Origin: Tyto alba
Taxonomy: Eukaryota > Chordata > Aves > Strigiformes > Tytonidae
NCBI RefSeq assembly: GCF_018691265.1
Contig: NW_024881329.1
Span: 6,262,001 to 6,326,000 of the forward strand
Length of the DNA stretch: 64,000 nucleotides
Direction of reading: 5' to 3'
Shown here: positions 11,156 through 22,790 of the stretch, piece after piece
Layout of the letters: every line of letters begins with the position of its first letter
Numbering within the stretch: position 1 is the first letter of the stretch
Translations under genes and position numbers: made by a program
Notes under the pieces: model-generated
Databases searched by the model: none
Told to the model about the DNA's origin: nothing
What the model saw: the letters and a program-made list of their open reading frames with translations, nothing else

Positions 11156-14100
11156 TCTGTATCTTTGCCTTATAGAGTTTGAGTCAACCTACTTATACTG
11201 TAAGGTATTAAAATGTTTGGTTATTATTAAAAGCAATGTCACTTGATGTCCTCAGCAGTTATTTTCTGCTGTTAAATTGTTGGATTTTTTAAAGTAAGTT
11301 AACAGAAATGTAGCAATGGGTTTGCAACAGTACCACTGAATTGCTCAAATCCTGACACCTTCACAGATGGCCCTTGAGCCTATAAAGGTACAGCATTTGT
11401 CATTCTGATGGATGACTTTTCCTGCCCATAAAATAAGGGAAGTAATCCGTCCTCATTCTGCTTAGTTCTCCCTAAGCAGAGACATATATTTGGTTGCCAA
11501 ATTCTCCTTTCCATTCTTCAACTAATCCCAGGGAAAAATGGAAGTATGTTGAAAAGCCTGTGACACATGGTGGATGACGAGTTCTTTGCTCCCAGAGCGC
11601 TCATCTGTAGTGCTTGACAACCCTATGCTTTTTCGTGCTCCTATTTAGTATCTTGATGGAATTGCTGTGGGATCCACTGAGATTAAATTTCTGCCATACA
11701 TAGGAGATGTGTGGCTTTCTGGAATGATAAAACCCAATTCTGACTCTCTGAGTACTCAATTGAGAGCAGAATGGAGATTGGCTGGCTTAAGCTAAAACTG
11801 AGTAACGTGCAAGGGATGCCCCTCCAAAACATCTTCCTCTATTCTGTTCAATGTATCTAGCATTTTACCCACTAGATTTCAGATAAATATGAATAATAAT
11901 CAGTTTTCAACACAAAAAAGGGCTATCTATACCTGATATTATTTCAAAATGGTGACTTGAGGAGAATAATGGAACAATGAATTCGCTTTTACCCTTGGAA
12001 TGTATTTATTTATTTATTTATTTTAATGTATTCTTATCTATGTGAGATGACGGATTCTGAAAAGCAATAATGTAACAGCCCATAAGCCTACTGAACTTTC
12101 TTGTTAACTATCTTTGGGATACCTACTGTTGCCATCTTCACCATGATATCTGAGTACCTTTACAATATTTTTTCAGTATTTTGGAATAATACTAATTTCT
12201 AGATCCTTTAAAAGAAGCAGGGAAAAGGTAACTGTACTCATGGTTCTCAGTCAGGAATGGAACCTCATATATAGGGTTTTGGGAATCCTTTCTTGAGTAT
12301 GATTGTGACACTGGTCAAGGATACAGAAATTATAAGTTAGTTACTTGATTTCTGAATACATCTGTATTCACCAAACAAAATAAATTAACCACTGCTGTGG
12401 AGGATTTCAGTATTACCAGTACAAGTTCATTAGAATTAGTTTAATTTGGCTAATCTAAATTTAGCTTTACTATTTCCAAACTGTATCAAAGTGACTTTTG
12501 TGAAGTCGCCCATTGTATTAATTCATCACACAAAATTGTTAAAATGTCAGCTGTGTCATGGGATAGAATATGCAGATGCTCCTTACTTTTCCTCTGATTT
12601 TACACTGCACAGGGAGATGCTTAAGGTTAATTCAAGATGGGTATTAAAAGTTAAGTGAGAAAGGAACATGAAGAGCTCTGGAAGCTTAGACTTGTCATCC
12701 TTGTTCATATCTTTAAATATAATGCAGTCTGTTGTCATGTGCTAGTGATGTCAAATATCATCTGAGCATTCTTTGGGCTATCTGTCTCCACGTGCTACTG
12801 GCACATGTACATATTTCTGTCCATTTTTTAGCGGTACATATTGAGCTTATTCCTGTGTTAACATTCCTTCCATCAATCCTGAATGCAAGCCAGCTCTACC
12901 AGCAGGAGAATTTTATGTGTTTCATATGTTAGTATGATGACGACTTAAAAGGCCACTCCTTAATTCTTTTCAGATAAGGTTTCTTCTTTTATTCTATATT
13001 ATAGTGTGAAGGTGTCTTTCAAGGCAATTAATTTCAAACTGCTTTACATCTTTGATTTCTTCTGTCAAGCAGTATGGGACACACAAAAGCCAGGAAGCCA
13101 GTTTGGCACAACCTTTAACAATGCTTCTGTGCAATTACTGAGGTAGGAAAAAAGGAAATGGATAATAATTCTCAATGCTTGTTTTCTTACAATGGAAGAT
13201 GTGTGTGTAAATCAGATATGGACTATAAGTCAGAGTTATTTTCATTAATTCTGTAGTTAAGATTTTGTTCATATTTACATCGTGGGGAGATCTAATTCTG
13301 GAGAACAGCTGAGTAGGAGGATCCTTCTCTGTAGTCAGCCCTGACTGATAGCTTTGAAGCGGTCTCCTTTTCTGTCTGTGAAAACATATCATTCTATGGT
13401 AGATGGGATTTGCTGGACATGCTCTTCTTGATGAAACGGACAAGTTAGCAACATTTTCCACTGGCAAGTGTCCAGGGGAAAAAATATTTGTTATAGTTCT
13501 TGTATATCTTTATGTTTCATCTCCATGCTTTAATTTTTGTGTCTTAGTAACATACGAATTCTAACCTGCTTACAGGGTAGAAGTAGCTGCACAGTTAAAA
13601 GTGGTCTCAGTTTTTGGCTGCAGAAGTATATTATTCCAGAGCACTTCTAAAGTATCTGAAGACTTAAGAACTGCAGTATCAATTTCAAAATACCAGTTTC
13701 ACTGTGCATATCTACAGGATGCTTCAGATACCTGCCTCAGACGAACTTGACAATAGGCCCGCCTAGGACTCTTCATGACTGGGAATTTCTGCCAGAAGTC
13801 TCAGCAGATTTCTGTCAGAATTTTACGTTAGATTTGGCAAAAGTTTGAAGACAGCATGGTAGCTGTAATGTTTGTTTACAGAATCCTGGAGCATCTGAAG
13901 AATTCCAGTCAATTCAATTTAGGGGGCTAAATCCTTCTGCAAGTTTATAGTAGCTATACTTAAAGAGTGTCCAAGTCACTTTTTAAAACATGAGTGGGAA
14001 TTCTCATTTGTTACATTTGAAATTTTTCTTTAGGGTCTTTTAAAATACATTATGAGATGTTTTCTGTTGAAAACAGGATGAACAGAGTTTTGCTGGCTGA

Positions 14101-15858
14101 CTAATTAAAAGTTTAATCAGGTAACTGTACTTGTTGCATAATCTTTCTGAATCCTAGTGCTTCAGTGAAGATCAGATCACTCTTTAAAAATCTGTTTGTG
14201 CAATAATTCCATTTCCTCCTTAAACTAATTTGAATACAGCTTCAGTGTAATATGGTGATAGGGAGAGGGGTTGGAGTTGCCTTGCATTCTGAGCAAATAG
14301 CTGAATGCAGAAAATGTAGTTTTTACTGGTAAACTTATGGGATGGGAACAAATGTGTTCTGGAGGATAATAAAGTTAGGAAAATATAATACATTCTTTCA
14401 TTTTTTAATTCATAATGCCAGCACAGGAATTACCTTTTCAATAGCTTGTTCCTTTGGACTCTGGGGTGGGTAACAAGTTGCTGCTTCTTTATTTTGTACT
14501 GTGGTGTGATCCTAAAATTTCTGGGATATTTATTTCTCAAAATTTTATGTATTAGTCTGTACTGTTACATCTAAGCACTAGGTTTCATTCAATAGAATAC
14601 ATTAAATGCATATGACAGAGAAGCACAACAAATACATGGAAAAAGTGAACTGGATGATGAAATTGTGTTTAGACAATTTTGTAATAATTAAGGACATTAG
14701 GTATGTGTTTGGTATCACCTATTGAATAATGACATACTGTGAGAATCTTTTTTTTTTTTTTCTGCTGAACATCAAAGGTAGGAAAAAAACCCCAACCTGA
14801 CTTGTGACAATACAGTGGATTTGCCATTGGCTTGCTTTTATTGACTCAATCTAAGCCATTTTATTTGACTGTAAACTTAGTTTTTCGCTTCATGAAGGAA
14901 AAGAAACTTTTTATCATGGGTATTGTCAGCATATCATGAAGAAAATTTGTTTCAGTTCACACTTTGTTTCTTCTAGTTTTTTTCTGCAGTATACTGAGAT
15001 TTTTGTATCAGAAATGTATTCAGATCAATATATAATTGTCCTGGACTGGACCAGAAGAACACAAATGTCCTATATTTTTGGAAGGTGAATGTAAGCCATA
15101 CAAATGCATTCATGTTTTCCTTCTTCACAATTCAGTTACTTACAAGTGAAGTTTACATCTTAGCTTTTATGCCTTTACACAATGGCAGTGTGCTACACTA
15201 CAAACGCAAAGCGCAGTTAATGAAATAAACAGTGTCTTTTGAAGGAAGGCTAGAGAGCCTAGCAGACAGCACTAAAATGCATAGGCAGAGTTGGTTAGCA
15301 AATATGAGGAACCCATTCTAAGAATTGATGATGATATTGCATACACAATAAGTTTTTTAATTTTCTTTTTTCCAGATGCTTTCAAATATATTACCCAAGT
15401 AGCTGTATATGAAAAGTTTACAGTCATTTAGGAAACAGAACAAAAAGAATTTGATTATCTGGATGCAAGACAGGCCTGACCCTAAGTGACATATACCCTT
15501 AATAAATCAGATGAAACTCGTGGTCCTAAAGCAGTATATACTATTTTACAGCATCAGTCTGCACAGAATAAGTAGGAATTGGCAGTCTTGATGTTAAATG
15601 ATATACTTATGTGCATCTGTCCAGCTGAAGTTTGAGAACTAACTTATGCTAAAGTGCTATAGTGAATCAATAAGAACTCAAAGTATTCAAAGCATGTGCT
15701 CTGCTGTAGAATTCTAAATTAAGGCATTGTGCTTCTATTGATACGTAAGTTTGGAAAAGATGAGCACACGTACATGACCTGAGGCTAATATTTATCATGT
15801 GCAACTTGTGTTATGTGGACCTTTTTGGTTCTTGTTTTCTTTGATTTTTGTTGGCTAG
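11156..15858. other. Non-coding AT-rich DNA, simple repeats only
   Basis: I see no domain-bearing ORF and no repeat family here. A TATT microsatellite lies at 12003-12023 and a T13-14 run near 14748. Open frames such as the minus-strand 110 codons ending at 13135 show no recognisable protein features. Confidence 0.55.
12003..12023. repeat. TATT tetranucleotide microsatellite
   Basis: About five uninterrupted TATT units sit in AT-rich surroundings. Confidence 0.85.
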
Positions 15859-15979
15859 ACCTTTGACATTTTGAAGTTACAGCGTAAATTGAAAGGATTC
15901 AGCCAGAGCAAACAAACGGATCCTTCTCTGAATTTTAAAATTAAGAACCAAATGGTTCTAAAGTAACCAGCCGTCTCAG
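15859..15979 (+). other. Candidate exon-like segment (unproven)
   Basis: A pyrimidine-rich run ending in TTGGCTAG (AG at 15857-15858) precedes 121 bases that end in CTCAG followed by GTGAGT (15980-15985), a consensus splice donor. The segment is open for about 36 codons in the frame starting directly after the AG, with a lysine- and glutamine-rich reading, then reaches TAA about 12 bases before the donor. An internal coding exon would not normally carry that stop, so if real it is more likely a non-coding or terminal-coding exon of an unknown transcript. I do not recognise the peptide. Chance pairing of acceptor and donor strings is quite possible in 64 kb. Confidence 0.2.
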
Positions 15980-18683
15980 GTGAGTCTGCAAGAGCCATTT
16001 TATGCAGTAGATCATGAAAGTTGTTACAAATGTCATAAGCGTGCAGATAGTTCTGTAGCTTTAATTTCAGCGTCCTTGTACACAGTGTAGTACATCTCCA
16101 TGAGTTACCTGATTTGCTTTTGCCCTGCTAAGTCATAAAGTCCAACTTGGCTTTCTGACACTGACTAAGCTATGTGGATTAGGTATAGCTGATCTTAAAA
16201 GAGAAAAATTGGACACTTGGCAAAGCTAGCAGATATTTTGACACACTCTTGGAGCTGATAAGAGTCATCATAAATTTAAACGTTACCTTGCCTTGCACAG
16301 AAACCAGACTTAATAAATGGCTTTGAATTTTTCATGATTGACCAAGCACCCTCTTTTACTAATAAGACCAAGGTTTTTGGGTGTGGGAATTGGAGAGGAA
16401 CAGAACTATGACGGATGCTATAAGGCTACTGATGGAGTGTCGTATAATTTTGCTAGTTGCATAACTGCTTTTAACTACTAAACTCTCTCTGATTAAAATA
16501 ACAATTGAGCTTGTAATTTTTCTGAACAGCTGCTGCTATGGGGGGGTCATTACCTTGGAGAGCTTTGAAATAATCGTACTCCTAATACATGACTTATGTA
16601 GTCTCATGTTTTACAGCAATGCACAAAGTTTAAAGTCTATAGTAGAATGTTATTTGAAAGCTGTCAAACCATGTTAAAAAAGACTGCATCGTCAAAGGCC
16701 CTTGTGGCCAGGATTCAACATGTAGCCTTGTCTTACTCATTATAAAATGCATGTTTATAAAGTTCCACAGAGCATCCAATTCCCAATTCACTTATATCAG
16801 CAAGACTTAACTTGCTCATTAATCTAAATTCTTTTGCAACTTTAATCTACATGTTTAATTAATCATAAAATGAGGCGGTAAGTAATTTCAGCAATGTGTG
16901 GCTTGTTATCAGATGCATTTAATCACTCTTCTGTGAGCTCATTTGGAAACACCTGAAGATGTCGAGAGCAGTTTGAATAAGCATAAATTATTCTTTGTCA
17001 GTGTACTTCACTCAACTAATAAGACATTAATTTAAAAGGCACTGTTCGTCATTTTTAGATCTTCACCAATATTTTTAGCTTAGCAGTATAAATCTAATTG
17101 TACATACTGTATGATTCCCAACATAGTGCCCAACATTGAGAAGGGTAAGAGTTTTATTGAATTCATTTTTCTTATTTACATGTAATTATATCATGTAATC
17201 GTAATTTTAATGAGGATTAACCATAGGTATCAAATCTGTTAACTATTCAAATGTTTTTGGAATAAGCTGCTAATTACTTGAAATGCTAAAGAATGTTAGA
17301 TGGTACAAAGAGTTATGGATTCTGTTTTTTCTTTAGAGATAATAGCTCTTGTCATATCTGGAACAGTTGTCACACAGTAACTTGTTATAGATATGCCTAA
17401 ATAGCTCAAATGTAGGTAGGATTAGCTTTTGAAAATGCAGAAACAAAGACTGCAATATTGCTGGGCATGTTACATGAATAGCTGCTCTTTCAGATACTTA
17501 AACAAGATTATATTGAATGGAAAATAATATTCCCATTTTTCCTAGTCACTTAACTATTATGTAGTCAGTGATGGCATTCTAAAAAAAAATAAGACATGAC
17601 CTCAGAGCATATAATTCAAAGGAGCTGGGTAAGTCATATATCTCTTCATGGCAAGAAAATGGGAATAAAAATCCCATTTTATTGAATGTCATCACCTGTC
17701 TCTTTATGCTGTGAGAGAGGATGACATTCTATAGGAATAATTATTTCACTGGAAACAAATTTATTTGCTTGCCATGGAGCATCTCAGTTAATCTTGCTTT
17801 TGAACAGTGGACCACATTCACTAGCTGTCTGGTATGTTCCAGTACAGATCATAACAGGAAAGGGGAGGATATACCATTTTGTCATGAAGTACAAATCACT
17901 TCCCCACATTTTCTCTACTGTATTTAATGTCTGTGAATGAACTCTTGTTTTCTCTGACAGTGCAGTGCTCTAATAAGAATAATATTGCTGTAAGTGCCCT
18001 GCCTCTGCTACCATGTTAAAGTTGCCGCACCATTTAAACTATAGCAATAAATTGTGGCAGTTGATCCTTTTCCCCTGCTGTATATGTGTTCCTTTCTACT
18101 ACAATTTAGTTTTTATTCAGTCGCCTTTTGCAGATGGAAGTGATTGTTTGTTTCTAGAGTGCTAAGAGTTTGAGAACAGTAAACCTTTTGCAGCATCATA
18201 TAGTGCCTATCACCAGGCTGGACAGTTTAACAACGTTTTATGAAACCACAAAAAAACTATGTACGGATTACATTTAGGGTCTGACTAAAACACATACAAA
18301 CAAGGAAATATGAGCTCCTTCTAGGCCTTCCTCCATGTAAACGTTTATTCTGACTTATTTACTCTGTAGGCAGTAATGAATCCTTCACATGTGTTACTTG
18401 GCCTGTTTTTGCCTGCAGAATGTCTTTTGAAACATCTGTGGTCAAGTTTCAAGATGAAAAAACAAAAGTCTCAGTTCAGTAAACTGAAAAATGATGAGTT
18501 CAATTTTTCTGTAATTGCTCCTAAGTTAGAGAGCATTATCAATGCTTATCAGTAAATATTTCAGTGTGTGTGGATGGAGGAATTTGAGAAATCTTTCAGC
18601 CTGTTGCCACATCCATAGTTTGAATCAGTTACCTATGTTCAAGTAGTTAATTTTTTTGGTGGTTATCCCAAGATGATGACTCG
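15980..18683. other. Non-coding AT-rich DNA, nothing recognised
   Basis: No gene or repeat family is recognised. The part around 16880-17320 is high-complexity with several TAAT cores and could be conserved non-coding DNA, but nothing proves it. Confidence 0.5.
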
Positions 18684-18740
18684 TTTCTTCTTTTCCTTTT
18701 CTTTTCTTTTTTTTTTTTTTTTTTTTTTCTTTTATTTCCT
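18684..18740. repeat. Pyrimidine tract with T22 core
   Basis: A TTTTCC/CTTTT mix is followed by 22 consecutive T (18707-18728) and more CT-rich sequence ending in TTATAG. The end resembles a splice acceptor, but no open frame or donor follows at exon distance. I treat it as a simple polypyrimidine repeat. Confidence 0.8.
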
Positions 18741-19410
18741 TATAGGGAAATAGAGATAAAATGTGCAGGTGTTGTAAGAGATTCTAGAACAAAAGATGCT
18801 ATTAAAACATTTGCTGTTTATAGATAGCTACCATTCTACTTTTGATAACTCTTTAAGCAAAAATACATGTACTTCATGAGACAGTAGGTCAATTTGTGAA
18901 GTTTTTGCGCTAATCACATTGGCCTTTGAAGGGTACATTCTAATCACTTGTTTATATAGAAATTGAAGAGAGCTCATGCTAAATACATCCAATTTGCATA
19001 ATATATTTTGGCCTTTTCTAATTGTTTGGATGTATCTTTTATCTACTTCAATCCAAAAATATTTATTGACTTTATGGACTCATATGAAATGTTTTAAATG
19101 GGGATTCTTCAGAAACATATAGCTTTTAAATATGCAAAAGCTATGTATTTGTTTTGCAAGTGAGAGTCCAGTTGTTGACAAGAAAAAGTTGTATGCATTT
19201 AATTCCAGAGTTGCCTATTGCAAGTGTTAAAAACTTAAATGAACAGTCCTCCCTCAAAAAAGTAAAGCAAAGCAAAGGAGTCTTGATTTTTGTTCCATTA
19301 AATTTGTGCCTTTAAAGTTTGCATTTCCAAATGTTTCTGTATGACTATTTGCAAAAATATACAAAAGATTATATTCTCTTGCTCGCATTACTTTAACAAT
19401 CATAGGTCCT
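18741..19410. other. Non-coding AT-rich DNA
   Basis: Nothing recognisable as a gene or repeat is seen in this interval. Confidence 0.5.
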
Positions 19411-19520
19411 AACAAAAAAAAACCCAAACAAACAAAAACAAACAAACAAAACCCCAAAAAACCCCCAAAAACCAAAAAGCCAAAAACCCCCCAAAATCCC
19501 AAACAAACCAAAACTGCAAA
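19411..19520. repeat. A/C-only low-complexity tract
   Basis: About 100 bases are almost free of G and T on this strand, mixing AAAC units (near 19425-19450) with C3-C6 runs separated by A runs. On the other strand this is a T/G-rich tract with several G runs. It creates an artefactual Gly/Phe/Leu-rich minus-strand ORF (19254-19589) that I reject as a gene. C-run spacing is too irregular for a canonical quadruplex. Confidence 0.85.
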
Positions 19521-22480
19521 GAAACCCAACAAAATGTCATCAGACATTTGTAACAGGTCTATGAGAGGTGGTACTATAGTGTTCTGCAATAAAACTAAAC
19601 TTCTAGGAATAGTGACGCCATAACAGCAGAGACTTCTCTAGCACAGGTGCTTATATTAGAGCACCTGGTTCATTGTGCTCAAATATTCCAAGGCAGAGAA
19701 CAAAGTTCTCAAAAAAAAAAAAAAAAGATAAAATTGCTAAGCCATGGTTAATTCCTATCATTTTAGCTCATAATACAAATCCAAGTAACTACATGGAAGA
19801 ATCGTGCCTAAAAGACACATATGTCAGCAAAAAGTTAACTAAATAAAATAGGTATTTTTTTTTTCCCAGAAAAGGAGAAATAATAGCTGCTACAGAAATG
19901 AGATTCAACCTGTTGAGTGGTATGCTACCAGGCCACAACTACAATGGGCAAGTTATTGAAAAGCTAATAATGGCTTGAAAAGCAATGGTATTAGCTGAAT
20001 ACCTTCCTAAAAGGGAGGAAACTCAATAACAATTCTCTCTAATCTTTGTTTGTTCTGATAAGCACTACTGTGGAATATTTCATTTTGAAAACCTTCAGCT
20101 GAAGGGAACTGCTTATCTATTGTTTCCAGAAATGTATAAGCGGTTTTCAGCTACCTTTGAGTGGTTAGACCTCATCGTTGTTAGAGAGCAAAGGATCTGA
20201 CAGCCAATTACAAAACTCTGGTTTTGAAACAAAATTAAAAAAGGTAAATCCCTTAGCTGAGTGCTGAGAACACTACACATTCTTGCTAGTTACACGTGTT
20301 TAAGAGACTGTTCTCAATTTTCCCCAAATGTGAATCTGACTCTTCTGCTTGTGTCAAAATATAAATTTGAATTAACAAAATCTTTCTAAAGAAACTGCCC
20401 CAAACTGCTTTACCTTTGTTCTTTGTGGGATGCAAACCTTCTGTCTGTTACATGAAAAACCAGATCTTGTGTTAAATTCATTGTTACATGCACTTACGAG
20501 ATTTTAATGTTTGAAACTGGTCACTTAGACCAAAATGCAAGTGTCATAACAGTGATGGTACTATAACTTGTCCTGGTCTCTTATTTAGTGTACATATAGC
20601 CATACACTCACAATTTTTTAAGATGCTCATACTGCGAAGGATCCACATAAATGAGTAATGATGTAAGGTACAAGGAGAGTCATAAGTTATCTGAGGCATT
20701 GCATATGGCCAGTAGGTGTTCTTTTTAGAATAAAATTAGTTTAATGTAAGAGCTTTCCCCAGTACTTCTCAGGTCACAAACTACAGCTTGTGAGCGTTAC
20801 ATTTGGCAGGATGTCCCAAGAATGGAAATACGGCAGAGTATCAAAGAAATTAAAAACTTCCTGCAATTTCCTAGACATTATATGGGAGAAGTCTTGGTGC
20901 TATGAAACCAGGCTTTATTACATTTGGGTGATTGAAAAGTGCAAAATTTACACAAAAAAAGTAAAGAAATATACTCTATTTCATTATCTTAGATGTGTAA
21001 AAGAACTTCCAGAGACATCTACTTAATGCTCTGGGAATTCTGAAATAGACAATGTCTTTCTAGCAGGCGTGTGACAGGCCACAGGTTTCCTTCAGAGGCT
21101 ATGCCTGATGAAAAGAAAGCATTGAGAATAGTAAGATTTTAAATACTAGGTATTTACCCTTCAGGAGGTCATTGGTCACCATCATTGTGGCCACTTTGGA
21201 AATAAAAGTCCAGGAAAATACCTCAGTAAATTTTGACCAGTGAGTAATGCAATACAGTGTTATAAAGTTGACATACATGATCCCCTGTAAATAAATAAAC
21301 AAAAAAGTCACATTGCTTGCTTTGGCAGGGTGTACTGATTCACAGCCAGGACAGTGTTTTGTAGAAACCTGACATGATAAGTAAAAACCTGCCATTGTAC
21401 CAAAATACATTTTGATCCTATGCAAATTAAAAGAATAATAGAAATCCAAGTGTTATAGATGTAGTTAATTTTAGACATGACTATAAAATACAGGAACAAA
21501 ATAATAATAAAAAAACCTACCAAACCCCCTAAAATAGAAAAGGGGGTAATAGTGGGGGGGAAAACCCATCACTGGAAAAAATAACCTGGACTTGTATTGC
21601 AAGTTTCAGGGGGCCAATTTTGTAACAATAATGAACTTTTTAAAAAAAAATTATGTTATGAAAATAGACTCTTCTCTAAACGAAAAGGAATCTTTGTACT
21701 TCAGAACTTAGTTTTTTGCTTAAAACTTAGTTTGACAGACTTTTAAACAAGCCCATGGTAGAATATATTTAAAAAGCTCTCAGAGAGATGGTGGGTGATA
21801 TTTTAGAACTTCATAAGCAGCTTGCTGAGTAATGGGACCTTAATACTTCATACGAGTGATTTCTCTGTTAATTAATTAATTATGCTGTAGTTATTAACAG
21901 ACTTTTACTATTCAGTATGACCTATCAAATCAAGGCAGACTTTGGTAAATCTTAAACACATTCATAAACGTACCTGGTGTCTATGGATTGTTTTTCATGC
22001 CTTGCAGATATCTGTGGTGGAATCCCAGCACAACAAGGAATTCTCTGATCGAGGACAGGTCAACAGGGGTCTTGAGAACCCTCATATACTGAGTACTCTT
22101 CACTACCTGCCTGAATGCCTTGACAATTTTAATGGGTTATTTTTTTGAGGAGGTGAAAGTTAATCCATATGGTGGTCTTTGGTTTACTAATATGCTCTAT
22201 GTTGCTGATATTCTTACTGCTGGGCCAACCAACTACTGACCCTTACCTTCTGTGAATGAAATAGCCTCATAGCAGTAGGTATTTTTTCCTGAGCTGTCTT
22301 TGTTAAAATTGTTCTTTCATCTCCATGGTATCAAAAGGGCACTTTGTAATAAATAAGGGAAGGCATCACCCTTAAAATAATCTTGACTCTTAATTAACCA
22401 AATGTATCTATTGTGGCTTTTATTCCTTTATTTTGAAGAGTTCTGAAGTAACTGAGACCCTGTTTTCTGTGACACAGTGT
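19521..22480. other. Non-coding AT-rich DNA
   Basis: No gene or repeat family is recognised. There is an A15 run near 19711 and short open frames of no distinguishing character. Confidence 0.5.
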
Positions 22481-22484
22481 TTGG

Positions 22485-22534
22485 TTTTTTGTTGTTTGTG
22501 TTTTTTTTTTTTTTGGTTTGTTTGTTTGTTTTGT
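22485..22534. repeat. T-rich and TTTG microsatellite tract
   Basis: A poly-T run is flanked on both sides by TTTG/GTTTG units. The sequence contains almost only T and G. Confidence 0.85.
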
Positions 22535-22725
22535 GCTTTAATGAAAAGTGCCAAATGATAACATGACTTATTTGAAGTGCATTCTGAGTCATATCAACTT
22601 AGTTTTGTAAATAGGGAAGCTTGCTTGGTCTAAATCTTTCCTATAAGGAAAATTTCAGACCAGAAAGGCTGAGAGTGGTCGATAGACTACCCTTTGTATT
22701 AAATAACATAAGGCTAAAAGAAACC

Positions 22726-22790
22726 AAAATCTATTTAAAAATAAATTATTTTAAATAGATTTTAAAATAAAATCTATTTTAAAATAAGCT
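22726..22790. repeat. Nested inverted repeat based on AAATCTATTT
   Basis: AAAATCTATTTAAAA (22726-22740) is matched by its near reverse complement ending in AAATAGATTTT (to 22763), giving a long AT-only hairpin. A third copy, AAAATCTATTTTAAAA, follows at about 22768-22783, so alternative foldings are possible. It is probably a local inverted duplication. I see no terminal-repeat element or ORF attached to it. Confidence 0.75.

Noticed and set aside
18700..18745. Polypyrimidine tract ending in TATAG, like a splice acceptor
   Set aside because: No open frame or donor follows at exon distance, and the T22 core marks it as a simple repeat.
19254..19589. Minus-strand 111-codon ORF, Gly/Phe/Leu-rich, membrane-like
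   Set aside because: It is the translation of the A/C-only low-complexity tract at 19411-19520.
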